From Deltaproteobacteria bacterium (GTDB taxonomy: Bacteria > Desulfobacterota > GWC2-55-46), in assembly GCA_015075075.1 (NCBI GenBank), contig JABTVA010000011.1, forward strand, positions 43,178 to 107,177: a stretch of 64,000 nucleotides of DNA. Reading direction: 5' to 3'. The translations under genes were made by a program, and so were the position numbers. The notes beneath the pieces were generated by a model. That model did no database searches. It had not been told where the DNA came from and worked only from the letters and a program-made list of their open reading frames with translations. Of this stretch, positions 8,904 through 17,622 are shown piece by piece. Position 1 is the first letter of the stretch; every line of letters begins with the position of its first letter.

Positions 8904-9779
8904 TCACACTTTCTGCAGCACTTCCAACATCGACCTGCCTATCTCAGCGGTGCTACGGGTTATCCTTATCCCGGCGCGCTCCATCGCCTCGAACTTCTCC
9001 TCCGCGGTGCCCTTGCCGCCCGATATTATGGCCCCGGCGTGCCCCATCCTCTTCCCCTTGGGCGCGGTAGCCCCGGCTATGTAGCCGACGACCGGCTTCC
9101 TGACGTTCTTCCTTATGAACTCGGCTGCCTCCTCCTCGGCGGTACCGCCTATCTCGCCTATCATGACGATGGCGTTCGTGCCGGGGTCCTTCTCGAAAAG
9201 CTCAAGCACGTCGATGAAGTTCGTGCCGTTCACCGGGTCGCCGCCTATTCCTACGCAGGTAGACTGCCCCAGTCCGAGCCTCGTCAGCTGGTCCACGGCC
9301 TCGTAGGTGAGCGTGCCGCTCCTTGAGACGACTCCCACGCTCCCGGCCTTGTGTATGTGGCCGGGCATGATGCCTATCTTGCACTCGCCCGGTGTTATGA
9401 CGCCGGGGCAGTTGGGGCCCACGAGCCTCGAGGCCTTCCCCTGCATGAACCTTCTCACCTTCACCATGTCGAGGACGGGTATGCCCTCGGTTATGCAGAC
9501 GACGAGGCCGATGCCTGCGTCCACCGCCTCCATCACCGCGTCGGCCGCGAAACCAGCGGGCACGTAGATGACCGAGGCGTTCGCCCCTGTTTTCCTCACA
9601 GCCTCGTCCACGGTGTCGAATACCGGGATGCCGTCCACGTCCGTGCCGCCCTTCCCGGGCGACACCCCACCGACCATCTTCGTGCCGTAGGCGACCATCT
9701 GCCTGGTATGGAAGGTGCCCTGCTCGCCGGTTATGCCCTGGCAGATTACCTTTGTGTCCTTGTTAACGAGTATGCTCAT
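8904..9779 (-). CDS. sucD: Succinyl-CoA synthetase, alpha subunit
   Basis: 291 residues. [20 protein letters not shown] starts the CoA-binding Rossmann domain. [20 protein letters not shown] is the conserved CoA/phosphate segment. The phosphohistidine lies in [20 protein letters not shown]. Forms a complex with SucC that interconverts succinate + CoA + NTP and succinyl-CoA. Starts 22 bp after sucC. Confidence 0.97.
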   Translation of the reverse strand: MSILVNKDTKVICQGITGEQGTFHTRQMVAYGTKMVGGVSPGKGGTDVDGIPVFDTVDEAVRKTGANASVIYVPAGFAADAVMEAVDAGIGLVVCITEGIPVLDMVKVRRFMQGKASRLVGPNCPGVITPGECKIGIMPGHIHKAGSVGVVSRSGTLTYEAVDQLTRLGLGQSTCVGIGGDPVNGTNFIDVLELFEKDPGTNAIVMIGEIGGTAEEEAAEFIRKNVRKPVVGYIAGATAPKGKRMGHAGAIISGGKGTAEEKFEAMERAGIRITRSTAEIGRSMLEVLQKV

Positions 9780-9801
9780 GGAAACGCTCCTTGGGTTATC
9801 T

Positions 9802-10974
9802 TCAAGACGCCTTGGCTGCCGCCACGGCCTTTTCCGCTGCCTCGTCCATGTTCTCCGCTGTGATTATATTGAGGCCCGACCCTGCGAGGAGCTTCCTCCC
9901 CTGCTCTACGTTCGTGCCCTGGAGCCTCACGACGAGCGGCACCTTGAGGCCCACTTCCTTTGCGGCGGCCATGATGCCCTCGGCGATTATGTCGCACCTC
10001 ATGATGCCGCCGAAGATGTTCACCAGCACGCCCTTTACGTTCGGGTCCGAGGTTATAAGCTTGAAGGCCGCGGTGACCTGGTCCTTGTTGGCCCCGCCGC
10101 CCACGTCCAGGAAGTTGGCGGGGCTTCCGCCCGAGAGCTTTATCATGTCCATCGTGGCCATGGCGAGCCCTGCGCCGTTCACCATGCAGCCGATGTTGCC
10201 GTCGAGCGTGACGTAATTGAGGTTGAACCTCGACGCGGCGACCTCCTTGGGGTCTTCCTCGTCCAGGTCCCTCATGCCCTCTATGTCCTTGTGCCTGAAT
10301 AGCGCGTTGTCGTCAAAGGACATCTTGGCGTCGAGCGCTATTATGTCGCCGTCTTTCGTTATTACAAGCGGGTTTATCTCCGCCATCGAGCAGTCGGAGG
10401 CGACGAAGGCGCTATAGAGCCCTGTCATGAACTTCACGGCCTTCCCGGCAAGGGCCTTGTCTATGCCGAGCCCGAAGGCGAGTTTCCGTCCCTGGAAGGG
10501 GATGAGACCCACGGCAGGGTCCACGAGCTCCTTCAATATCTTCTCGGGCGTCTTCTCGGCGACCTCTTCTATCTCGACCCCGCCCTCGGTCGAGGCCATT
10601 ATGACGACCTTCTGGGTGGACCTGTCCACGACAAGGCCCAGGTAGAGCTCCCGAGCTATCTGGCAGCCTTCCTCCACGTATACCTTCTTCACTTCCTTGC
10701 CCGCCGGGCCGGTCTGGTGGGTCACGAGGACCTTGCCCAGGAGCCCTTCCGCGATCCTGGCCGCTTCTTCCTTGGACTTTGCGAGCTTGACGCCGCCGGC
10801 CTTGCCCCTGCCCCCGGCGTGTATCTGGGCCTTCACCACGCATACGCCCTTTTCGGCGATGAACTCGCGGGCGGCCTCCTCTGCCTCGGCCGGCGTGAAG
10901 GCTATCTTCCCCTTCGGCACGGCCACGCCATATCTGGCGAGTATCTGCTTTGCCTGGTACTCGTGAATGTTCAT
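9802..10974 (-). CDS. sucC: Succinyl-CoA synthetase, beta subunit
   Basis: 390 residues. The N-terminal ATP-grasp domain opens [20 protein letters not shown], with [20 protein letters not shown] the nucleotide loop. The C-terminal part includes [19 protein letters not shown] and [16 protein letters not shown], both hallmarks of the ligase-CoA domain. A GGAGG site precedes the ATG by 9 nt. First gene of sucC-sucD-korDABC. The upstream terminator at 11085-11120 separates it from the frd genes, so this unit probably has its own promoter, which I could not define. Confidence 0.97.
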   Translation of the reverse strand: MNIHEYQAKQILARYGVAVPKGKIAFTPAEAEEAAREFIAEKGVCVVKAQIHAGGRGKAGGVKLAKSKEEAARIAEGLLGKVLVTHQTGPAGKEVKKVYVEEGCQIARELYLGLVVDRSTQKVVIMASTEGGVEIEEVAEKTPEKILKELVDPAVGLIPFQGRKLAFGLGIDKALAGKAVKFMTGLYSAFVASDCSMAEINPLVITKDGDIIALDAKMSFDDNALFRHKDIEGMRDLDEEDPKEVAASRFNLNYVTLDGNIGCMVNGAGLAMATMDMIKLSGGSPANFLDVGGGANKDQVTAAFKLITSDPNVKGVLVNIFGGIMRCDIIAEGIMAAAKEVGLKVPLVVRLQGTNVEQGRKLLAGSGLNIITAENMDEAAEKAVAAAKAS

Positions 10975-11084
10975 CTGAGCCGACCTCCAGAGATTTCTCG
11001 TTCGTTTCCTGTTCAGCTCGTCACACCGTCCGCCCTTTCATTTTAGAGGCGGCAGCGTCTATACGCGAAAGAGGTGTTTATACC

Positions 11085-11120
11085 AAAAAAAACTCAAGCG
11101 GGCAAGTTTTGCCCGCTTGA
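11085..11120 (-). terminator. Rho-independent terminator downstream of the frd cluster
   Basis: The stem TCAAGCGGGCAA/TTGCCCGCTTGA with a 3-nt loop is followed on the minus strand by a GTTTTTTTT run. It ends transcripts coming from frdA at 11287 and marks the break before sucC. Confidence 0.88.
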
Positions 11121-11167
11121 TACGGGCCGGCTTTGGGACCGGCCTCAGCCATACATGCAATCACCGA

Positions 11168-11297
11168 AGGCAACATCTAAAAATTGGAAATTTTTCCCGC
11201 TTTTCCAGAAGGGCGGGAATAAAAAGCGGAGCATTGAATATGTGAGCATTTTTATTTCCGCGCCTACGCAGAGTCCGGGGAAAAGATCAATTTTTAG
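11168..11297. repeat. Family A inverted-repeat element, copy 4 (forms the end of frdA)
   Basis: About 130 bp, missing part of the central segment and the last bases of the right arm. The left arm is AGGCAACATCTAAAAATTGG and the right arm ends AATTTTTAGAG. The flavoprotein gene runs into the right arm: its last codons (SKN) and TGA stop are element sequence. Confidence 0.88.
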
Positions 11298-12940
11298 AGC
11301 CCTGACCTATCTGCCTGGCCCTTACATGGTCGGGCGCGTAGTTCGGGAGTATGAGCGGGCTCTGTATGCCGTTGTCTATGCCCGCCTTATCTATCTCCTT
11401 GTTGAACTTCTCGACGTGCCCGAGCGAGAGCTTGCCCGCGGCCTTTGAGGACTTGACGTGCTCTATGGCCCGGAGGCCAGCTCTCCTGCCGAAGACCAGC
11501 ACGTCCAGGAGCGAGTTCCCCATGAGGCGGTTCCTGCCGTGGACGCCCCCGGCGACCTCTCCTGCGCTGAAAAGCCCCTTCACGCTCGTCTCCGCCCACT
11601 CGTTTATCCTTATGCCGCCGTTCTGGTAATGGAGAGTGGGGTATATGAGCATCGGCACCTTGCTTATGTCTATGTCGTACCTCTTGAACTGTATGAACTT
11701 GGCCGGGAGCTCCTTCCTCACCGTCCCCTCGCCGTGGAGCATGTCTATCATGGGGGAATCCAGCCAGACGCCGTGCCTGCCGGTGGGCGTTATTATGCCC
11801 TTCCCGATCTCCATGCACTCCCTTATGACGCATGCGCTCTCCACGTCCCTCGGCTCGAGCGGGAAGCAGAACTGCTCGCCCTCGATATTGAGGAGCTGCG
11901 CCCCCAGGCCCCTAACCTTCTCGGTTATAAGAAGGCCGACGTTCTGCTCCGGGAATATGGCGCCGGTCGGGTGGTACTGGGTGGAATCGAGGTCCTGGAG
12001 GGCCACCCCGGCCCTGTAGGCCATGACGACCCCGTCGGCTGTGGCGCCGTAGTGGTTTGTCGTGGGGAAGCCCTGTATATGGAGCCTGCCGAAGCCGCCG
12101 GTCGCTATGACCACGGCCCTGGCCCTTGCCACGTAATATTCCTTTGTCTCGAGGTTGTAGAGGACCGCGCCCGCCGCGTTGCCCTTGTCGTCGAGGATAA
12201 GCTCGACCGCGGGGGTGAACTCGAGTATCTTTATCTTCCCGGTCCTGTTCCGGGCCTCGTCCCTCAGGACCCTCATTATCTCGGCCCCGGTCATGTCGCC
12301 CGCCGAGTGCATCCTCTTCCTGCAGGTGCCGCCGCCGTGCCTTACCTTCATCCTGCCGTCCGGGTGCTTGTCGAACATCATGCCAAGGCTCTCCAGCCAG
12401 TGTATGATGAGCGGCGCGTCGTTGGTGAGGGCTGCGATGAGCTCCGGCTGTTGAGAAGTGTCTGCCGCCAATGACGTCGAGGTATGGAAATGGGGAGTCG
12501 CCCTCCTGGTCGGCCCCCTGTATGCCGCCCTCGGCCATGACGGTGTTGGAGTCTGTGGCGGGAGCTGGTCGACACAGGGACCTTCAGCCCCGCCTCCTCG
12601 GCGGCGAGAGCCGCGGCTGTGCCTGTGCTGCCAGCGCTATGACAAGGAGGTCGGTGTCGAAGTCCACCTCTTGAGGTCCACGGCCTTCGTATCCAGCCTG
12701 CTCTTCGATTCGAGGAGGGTGGAGACCTCTTCCGGGTATACGGTGCCCTTGTTGGGCCCGACCTCGACCGGCCGCCTTCCGTCGTTCTTATAGTCCGGGT
12801 GGTATTCCTCGGCCACTCCTGCCTCTGCTCCATGGTGAGGGGCTGGAAGTGGTCTCCCTTCCGGCCTTCTCGACCCTGGCGGGCCTGGTGGCTTCCACCT
12901 TCTTTATGAGTTCGTTGAGAGCTGTGGTATATCCGCTCAT
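11287..12940 (-). CDS. frdA: Fumarate reductase-type flavoprotein, soluble Hdr-linked form (N-terminus frame disrupted)
   Basis: The start is the ATG at 12940 with GGAGGAAAG directly before it; the N-terminus MSGYTTALNELIKKVEATRP is an extension absent from classical SdhA. Frames shift several times between about 12470 and 12850, but fragments TGTAAALAAEEAGLKV (FAD motif) and VMAEGGIQGADQEGDSPF are recoverable. From 12471 the frame is open: HPTGAIFPEQNVGLLITEKV, HYQNGGIRI and HGRNRLMGNSLLDVLVFGRR are active-site and FAD signatures. The position of the covalent-FAD His in sdhA is occupied by DSNT here, as in L-aspartate oxidase-like members. About 550 residues. It follows frdB and the FAD/NAD and ferredoxin-like genes, resembling the soluble NADH-dependent fumarate reductase known from Hydrogenobacter. 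The last three residues come from a repeat element. Confidence 0.85.
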
Positions 12941-13025
12941 CTTTCCTCCGTAGGGCCCGCGCTCGGCGGCCCGTTTGCCTTTCCGGGAAATATTCGTTAT
13001 GCGCTCCCGCCCGGGGCTGCGCAGA

Positions 13026-13796
13026 TTAAAGCTTGCTCGTGTCCTTTGGCATCCACTGCCGGACTCGGCGAGGTCCGGCTTCTCTCGCGCTCGACGTAGA
13101 GCTTTTTACGTCTTTCCCTGCTTCATGCCGGTCAGCTCCTTGAGCGAGTCCTCGTATTTTTCCGGCCTTTACCTCCTCGACCCTCTTCGAGAGGTGCCTG
13201 GCGCCGGGGAGCATGTATCTGCTGAAGACCCTCTTACGAACATGGCCGCGTTGAACTGTGATATCTGGCAGGGCAGCGCGAGGCGCAGAGGCCGCACATC
13301 ACGCAAGTCGAAGCTTTTGTGCTGCGCTCTTGAGGTCGCCCTCTTCATGAGGGCTATGGTCCATGACGTCGATGTCCATGGGTAGGTCGCGTGCAGGTGC
13401 CGCAGCCCACGCACTTGAAGACCTCGGTAGAGCGCACGGAGTTCTCGTGCGGGTTGCCGCTCACCCTGTCTATTCATAGCCCGGCCTGTTCGCCGGGAAG
13501 AACGGGAGCTGCATTATGACCATGTTCGGCTCGGCCACGGTCTGGCAGGTGAGCCCGAGCGAGCCTGTGTCGCCCAGGAACTTGTAGAAGGTGCCGCAGG
13601 CGCCGCATATGCCGCCCCTGCAGCCGCATCCCTTACATAGGAGTACCCGGCGTACTCTACCGCCTTCATTATGGTCAGGGTCTCAGGCACCTGGTATTCC
13701 CTGCCCATGATGTATATGGGTATCATCTTAGCGTCCTTCGGCGGTATGGTCCTGTCGCCGGTAGCTAAGGTCGCGGTCTTTGGTATCGTCTGCCAT
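13026..13796 (-). CDS. frdB: Fumarate reductase-type iron-sulfur protein (frame disrupted)
   Basis: Pieced together over several frames. From the ATG at 13796 (MADDTK) and an internal stretch MIPIYIMGREYQVPETLTIM come a [2Fe-2S] domain with CGCRGGICGACGTFYK, then SLGLTCQTVAEPNMVIMQLP, a cluster motif CVGCGTCT near 13410, QFNAAMFVR and a C-terminus ending QWMPKDTSKL. At least four indels occur in 750 bp. Gene order and motifs fit the iron-sulfur partner of the downstream flavoprotein. About 250 residues if repaired. Electrons would pass from the NAD/ferredoxin module through this subunit to FrdA. Confidence 0.75.
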
Positions 13797-13829
13797 GGCT
13801 TATTCTCCGGGTTCCTGCATTGAATTGAC

Positions 13830-14638
13830 TTAGAAGTCGTTGTACATCCTTCTTTATCTCGGCGGCCGTAGACTGGCCTTCTCAGACGTAGAATTGCCCA
13901 CGTTGCACCTGCCGCATTTGCCCACGCCGCACTTCATCTTGTTCAGGTGTATACGCTTCCCTCGTCGAAGCCGAGCTTTAGAAGCGAATTCAGCACGAAC
14001 TTACTTATATGCAGGTCACGGCCACCGTGTTCTTCGCAGAAGGCGCGGCCTCTTCCAATACGGTCGGCACGAACCCGACCTTGCCCTTCCATTCCGGGGT
14101 CTCTCGCCGGGGTCCACGGTCTGGACGGGGTTATGTCGCTTCTCTCGTCCCAGCCCTTAAGCTCATCCTTATAGACGAGGTCGGCTACCGTCCTGGCCCC
14201 GTATACGATTGTTATATTGCCGAAGTGCTGCCTCCGGTCAAGCACGTTCCATATGACCGAGCGCACGGTCGGAAGACATATGCCTCCGGCTATGAATACT
14301 ATGTCCTTCCCCTTCCAGTCGTCGACCGGGAACCAGTTGCCGTAGGGGCCCCTGAAGCCCATCGTGTCGCCGACCGATAGCTGGGCAAGTCCGCCGGTCA
14401 CGCGCCCTGTGCGCCTGAAGGTGCACTGGATGTAGCCCTTCCTCGTAGGCGAAGACGCTATGCAAAAGGTCGACTCCCCGAGGCCGAAGGCCGAGTAGAG
14501 GCCGAACTGGCCGGTCTTGAACTCGAACGAGTCGCGGAGAGCGGGGTCCTCGAAGACGAGCTTGAAGCTCCTGACGTCCGGGGCCTCGTCCCTTATTTCC
14601 TCTATTTTCGCAAGATATGGAAGATAAATATTATCCAT
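13830..14638 (-). CDS. FAD/NAD(P)-binding oxidoreductase subunit (FloxA / hydrogenase-gamma type; 3' half frame disrupted)
   Basis: Residues 1-165 are clean: an FAD-binding beta-barrel domain (SFEFKTGQFGLYSAFGLGES, then TFCIASSPTRKGYIQCTFRR) followed by the NAD domain (DIVFIAGGICLPTVRSVIWN). Beyond about 14130 the frame shifts. The C-terminus contains MKCGVGKCGRCNVGN, the [2Fe-2S] motif of PyrK/hydrogenase-gamma-type electron transfer subunits. Such proteins move electrons between NAD(P)H and iron-sulfur partners. Located between the ferredoxin-like gene and frdB, it is the candidate NADH entry point of the fumarate reductase/Hdr complex. Confidence 0.85.
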
Positions 14639-14722
14639 AAGGCAGTGATTCTCGTCCGTTTTTTATATTTTCTCACGTTCCTGTTTGCTCATAAAGCGCC
14701 TGGATGCCAGGAAGGACAACGA

Positions 14723-15775
14723 CTATTTCGAGAACTCCTGCATGACCTCGGTGATATCCAGCCTCACCGGGCACACCCTTATGCACCTGCCGCAGCCCAC
14801 GCACCCCTTTGACGAGAACTTCTCGGGGTAGAAGTTGAACTTGCACATGAAACGGTTCCTCCACCTCTGGGGCTGGTGCTCCCTGGGGTTGTGGCCGCTC
14901 GCGTGGAGAGTGAAGGCGTCGTACTGGCAGGAGTCCCAGTTCTTCCTCCTCTCGCCCTCGAAGGCCGTGCCCTCGTCGGTTATGTCGAAACACCTGCACG
15001 TGGGGCATACGAAGGTGCAGGCCCCGCAGCCGATGCACTTCATGGTGAGCTTCGCCCAGACAGGGTCGTCATAATGGGCCCTGTCCTTGAGCCTCTCGGA
15101 TACCCTCTTCAAGTCCACGGCAGGGACCGTCTCCGGCTTGAAAAGGGGCCTCTCTTTTGCCGCGCCGGAGGTGAAAACAGCGTCGTGCGTATCGAGAAAC
15201 TTCTTCCCCTTCTCCGTAAGCCCTTTAACGGTATACCCGTTGTCCTCGGTCTCCCTGAGATACACGTCAGCGCCTTCCGTGGATTCCGGAGAGAGATCGA
15301 CCGTGGTGCAGAAGCACGCCTCGTCGCCGCTGGTGCAGCCGACGGTTATGACGACGGTCTTGTCCTCCCTCTTGGTATAGAACTCGTCCACGAAATCCCA
15401 TGTGAATAGCGTCCTCAGGCCCTTAAGGCTCGCGGCCTCGCACGGCCTCGCGCCGAATACGACCGTCTCAGGCGCGTCGACCTCGACACCCTTAAGCCCC
15501 ACCGAGTCCTTGTTCATGGAAAACTCGGCTATGACCTCGGTCTGCGGGAAGAGGAACTCCTTGAAGGAGTTCCTTGCGAGGATGTAGCCGGTAGCGACCT
15601 CTTCGGCGGACTTAACGCTCCTGAATACCACCTGTCGCGCAAGAAGAGCGGGCGCGACGAACCTCCCGCCCTTTGCCCTTACAGAGTCGATGAGTTTTCC
15701 GAGGTCTTCCTTTTTAAGAGTCCTGTCAGCCATAGATACCGTTTTCATCCGCCCGCTTAAACGGGCAGGGTTCAT
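14723..15775 (-). CDS. 4Fe-4S dicluster protein, HdrF / sulfite reductase-A-like electron carrier
   Basis: 350 residues from the ATG at 15775, whose codon overlaps the upstream stop (ATGA); an internal ATG at 15733 (MADRTLKKEDL) is an alternative start. The N-terminal 200 residues include PETVVFGARPCEAASLKGLR and VGCTSGDEACFCTTVD, a segment shared by hydrogenase beta/anaerobic sulfite reductase A-type subunits. Two clusters follow: KCIGCGACTFVCPTCRC and KGCVGCGRCIRVCPVRLD. It is predicted to wire the FAD/NAD subunit to Hdr or Frd. Translationally coupled to the preceding [4Fe-4S] gene. Confidence 0.88.
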   Translation of the reverse strand: MNPARLSGRMKTVSMADRTLKKEDLGKLIDSVRAKGGRFVAPALLARQVVFRSVKSAEEVATGYILARNSFKEFLFPQTEVIAEFSMNKDSVGLKGVEVDAPETVVFGARPCEAASLKGLRTLFTWDFVDEFYTKREDKTVVITVGCTSGDEACFCTTVDLSPESTEGADVYLRETEDNGYTVKGLTEKGKKFLDTHDAVFTSGAAKERPLFKPETVPAVDLKRVSERLKDRAHYDDPVWAKLTMKCIGCGACTFVCPTCRCFDITDEGTAFEGERRKNWDSCQYDAFTLHASGHNPREHQPQRWRNRFMCKFNFYPEKFSSKGCVGCGRCIRVCPVRLDITEVMQEFSK

Positions 15776-16665
15776 TTTATGAAGTTTTCCTTGTCGTCCG
15801 GGCTGAAGACTATCATCGGCGGATGCGCCTTCTCGTCGTAGCCGGACTTGAAGTCGAACGCGTCCTTCACCACCATTATCATCTTCTGGTTCACCAGGTT
15901 CAAGGGGATGTTCACCGGGCACGCCCTCTCGCACTCGCCGCAGAAGGTGCACCTGCCCGTAAGGTGCATGGCCCTTATGAGGTTCCACGAGAGGTTCCCC
16001 CTCGGGTGCGCGGAAGTCTCTATCCACTGGGGCATGTTCTTCTCGGTTATGCACCTTTCGCAATAGCAGAGCGAGCATACCTGCCTGCACGCGTAGCATT
16101 TTATGCACCTGGAGAACTCTTTCACCCAGAAGGCCCATCTTTCCGAAGGGGACTTGGAGTCGAGGTCACGTATCTTGTCGAATACCATCCCAACGGGCTC
16201 TTCGGGAGGCGTGAAATCGGCCTTTTCGCCCGCTACGAAGTCCGAAAGGTGCGGGTCCCTTACGTCACAGTTGTGGCACTTGGTCGGCATTATGTTGGGC
16301 TTAAGCTCGCCCTGCCAGAGCTCCTGCTTATATACGACGCCCTGGCACGCCATGCCGATTATATAAACGTCCTCGCGCTTTATCTGCGCCTCCGAGATAA
16401 GTACGGCAATGTTCCTTATGTCGCAGCCCTTGGCAACTATCGCGGGCTTCCCGAGGGCCTGGATGTCCTTGAACTTCCGCGTAAGATAGACTGAAAGGTT
16501 GTTTACGCAGAGCGGGTTCCAGACGAGCTGGTCCGTATCCGCCGCATCGGTTATGAATACCGGGGTAGTCCTCGTCTTCGCCCTGTTCCAGCCATAGCCG
16601 ATTACGACCTTCACCTCGCCCGAGGAAAGGAGCTCTTTAGCCTTTTGCCTTAATATGTTTTCCAT
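15772..16665 (-). CDS. 4Fe-4S dicluster protein of the Hdr-linked cluster (FrhB/HdrE-like)
   Basis: 297 residues. The N-terminal region (KVVIGYGWNRAKTRTTPVFI, later KPAIVAKGCDIRNIAVLISE) resembles F420 hydrogenase/dehydrogenase beta-type proteins. The middle carries CIKCYACRQVCSLCYCERC and the end GRCTFCGECERACPVNIPLN, together binding at least two clusters. Cytoplasmic; no membrane segments. Stop and next start overlap (ATGA), so it is co-translated with the following dicluster gene. The exact partner is inferred from context only. Confidence 0.85.
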   Translation of the reverse strand: MENILRQKAKELLSSGEVKVVIGYGWNRAKTRTTPVFITDAADTDQLVWNPLCVNNLSVYLTRKFKDIQALGKPAIVAKGCDIRNIAVLISEAQIKREDVYIIGMACQGVVYKQELWQGELKPNIMPTKCHNCDVRDPHLSDFVAGEKADFTPPEEPVGMVFDKIRDLDSKSPSERWAFWVKEFSRCIKCYACRQVCSLCYCERCITEKNMPQWIETSAHPRGNLSWNLIRAMHLTGRCTFCGECERACPVNIPLNLVNQKMIMVVKDAFDFKSGYDEKAHPPMIVFSPDDKENFIK

Positions 16666-16735
16666 CCGGAACGCCTTTTCTACGCTTTCAACGAGGGGCT
16701 TCGTTCCCGCCGCTCTTTTTTTATCGAACCAGGCC

Positions 16736-16951
16736 CTATTCGAGGGAGACCTTGAACTTGAAGCATTTTACCTGTTTAAGCCCCTCTGCCCCCGCCTTTT
16801 TCACGTGCAACTGGACCGAGGCCTTGAGGTTCTCGAAGGCCTCCTCCGAGCTTTCGCCCTCGGATTCCACGTCGAGCTCGGGGCAGTTGGCCCTGTAAGT
16901 GCCGTCCTCGCGCTCGATGAGCACAGCGCTTACAGATATCTCTTTTCCCAT
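16736..16951 (-). CDS. HicB-like orphan antitoxin-type protein
   Basis: 71 residues. The pattern EDGTYRANCPELDVESEGES followed by SSEEAFENLKASVQLHV is the partial RNase H-like fold of HicB antitoxins (A.CPEL...G.s.eEA..nl..). No HicA-like RNA-binding toxin is encoded on either side, and the short C-terminus has no obvious DNA-binding domain. It lies between mvhD and the [4Fe-4S] genes on the same strand. An orphan HicB may act as a regulator or be a passenger; its function here is unknown. Confidence 0.75.
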   Translation of the reverse strand: MGKEISVSAVLIEREDGTYRANCPELDVESEGESSEEAFENLKASVQLHVKKAGAEGLKQVKCFKFKVSLE

Positions 16952-16973
16952 TCCCCTTTTACCCTCTATCAGG

Positions 16974-16993
16974 ACAGGGTGTTTTTCAACACC
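16974..16993. other. Intercistronic hairpin between mvhD and hicB
   Basis: AGGGTGTT-TTTC-AACACCCT forms a perfect 8-bp stem four bases beyond the mvhD stop codon. There is no T-run on the minus strand, so it is more likely an mRNA-stabilising or attenuating hairpin than a terminator. Confidence 0.55.
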
Positions 16994-16996
16994 CTG

Positions 16997-17470
16997 CTAT
17001 TCGAGTTCGTTTTCCTTGAGCCCCTTGTATTCCATGAAGGGGCCCAGGGCCTTCACCTCGTCGGTAACCTTGTTTATGAGGTCAACCCATTTGATGGCCT
17101 CTGAGGCCGATACCCACGAGAAATGGAGCCTCCTCATGTCTATCCCGGCGAACTCCATGAGGCTCTTGAAGCCTATCCAGCGCCTCCTGGCGTGGTAGTT
17201 GCCGGTCGTGTAGTGGCAGTCGCCGGGGTGGCAGCCGGAGACCAGCACGCCGTCGGCCCCGTTCTCGAAGGCCTTGAGGATGAAGAGCGGGTCTATCCTC
17301 CCGGTGCAGGGGAGCTTTATGATCCTCACGTTGGGCCTGTACTCCATCCTGCTCGTGCCCGCGAGGTCGGCCCCGGCGTATGTGCACCAGTTGCAGACAA
17401 AGGCCATTATCTTCGGCTCAAAGGAGCCTGAAGCGACCGGCATTTCGTCTTTATCAATATGTGCGCTCAT
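16997..17470 (-). CDS. mvhD: MvhD-type hydrogenase/Hdr iron-sulfur subunit
   Basis: 157 residues, the standard size. FVCNWCTYAGADLAG (about 28-42), KLPCTGRIDP and SGCHPGDCHY are the conserved cysteine positions that bind the [2Fe-2S] cluster of methyl-viologen-reducing hydrogenase delta subunits. MvhD proteins connect an electron donor module (hydrogenase, formate dehydrogenase or an NADH module) to HdrA. It lies downstream of hdrA, separated by a family D repeat. Confidence 0.95.
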   Translation of the reverse strand: MSAHIDKDEMPVASGSFEPKIMAFVCNWCTYAGADLAGTSRMEYRPNVRIIKLPCTGRIDPLFILKAFENGADGVLVSGCHPGDCHYTTGNYHARRRWIGFKSLMEFAGIDMRRLHFSWVSASEAIKWVDLINKVTDEVKALGPFMEYKGLKENELE

Positions 17471-17498
17471 TACAAACTTCCTTTTATCTGTCTGTCAG

Positions 17499-17620
17499 GT
17501 GCCGCTCATAAATGCCCGGATGTTAGGAAGGGCGAGGGATTGAACCGCAGCATACTTTTTTGTATGTGAGGATTCAAGCCCGAAGCCCTGACAACGCAGA
17601 CGGGCGTTTAGGGGCGGCAC
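17499..17620. repeat. Family D long-hairpin element, copy 1
   Basis: 122 bp imperfect palindrome with arms of about 58 bp around a T-rich loop. Its outer ends are GGTGCCGC and GCGGCACT; core motifs GGATTGAACCGCAGCATAC and GTATGTGAGGATTCAAGCCC recur in the copies at 21410 and 26176. It begins two bases beyond the hdrA stop codon and fills the hdrA-mvhD gap. Confidence 0.85.
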
Positions 17621-17622
17621 TC

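Noticed and set aside
11287..14638. True pseudogene cluster of fumarate reductase
   Set aside because: Cofactor and active-site motifs survive intact in pieces and the disruptions are single-base indels confined to one patch, which fits sequence error better than decay.
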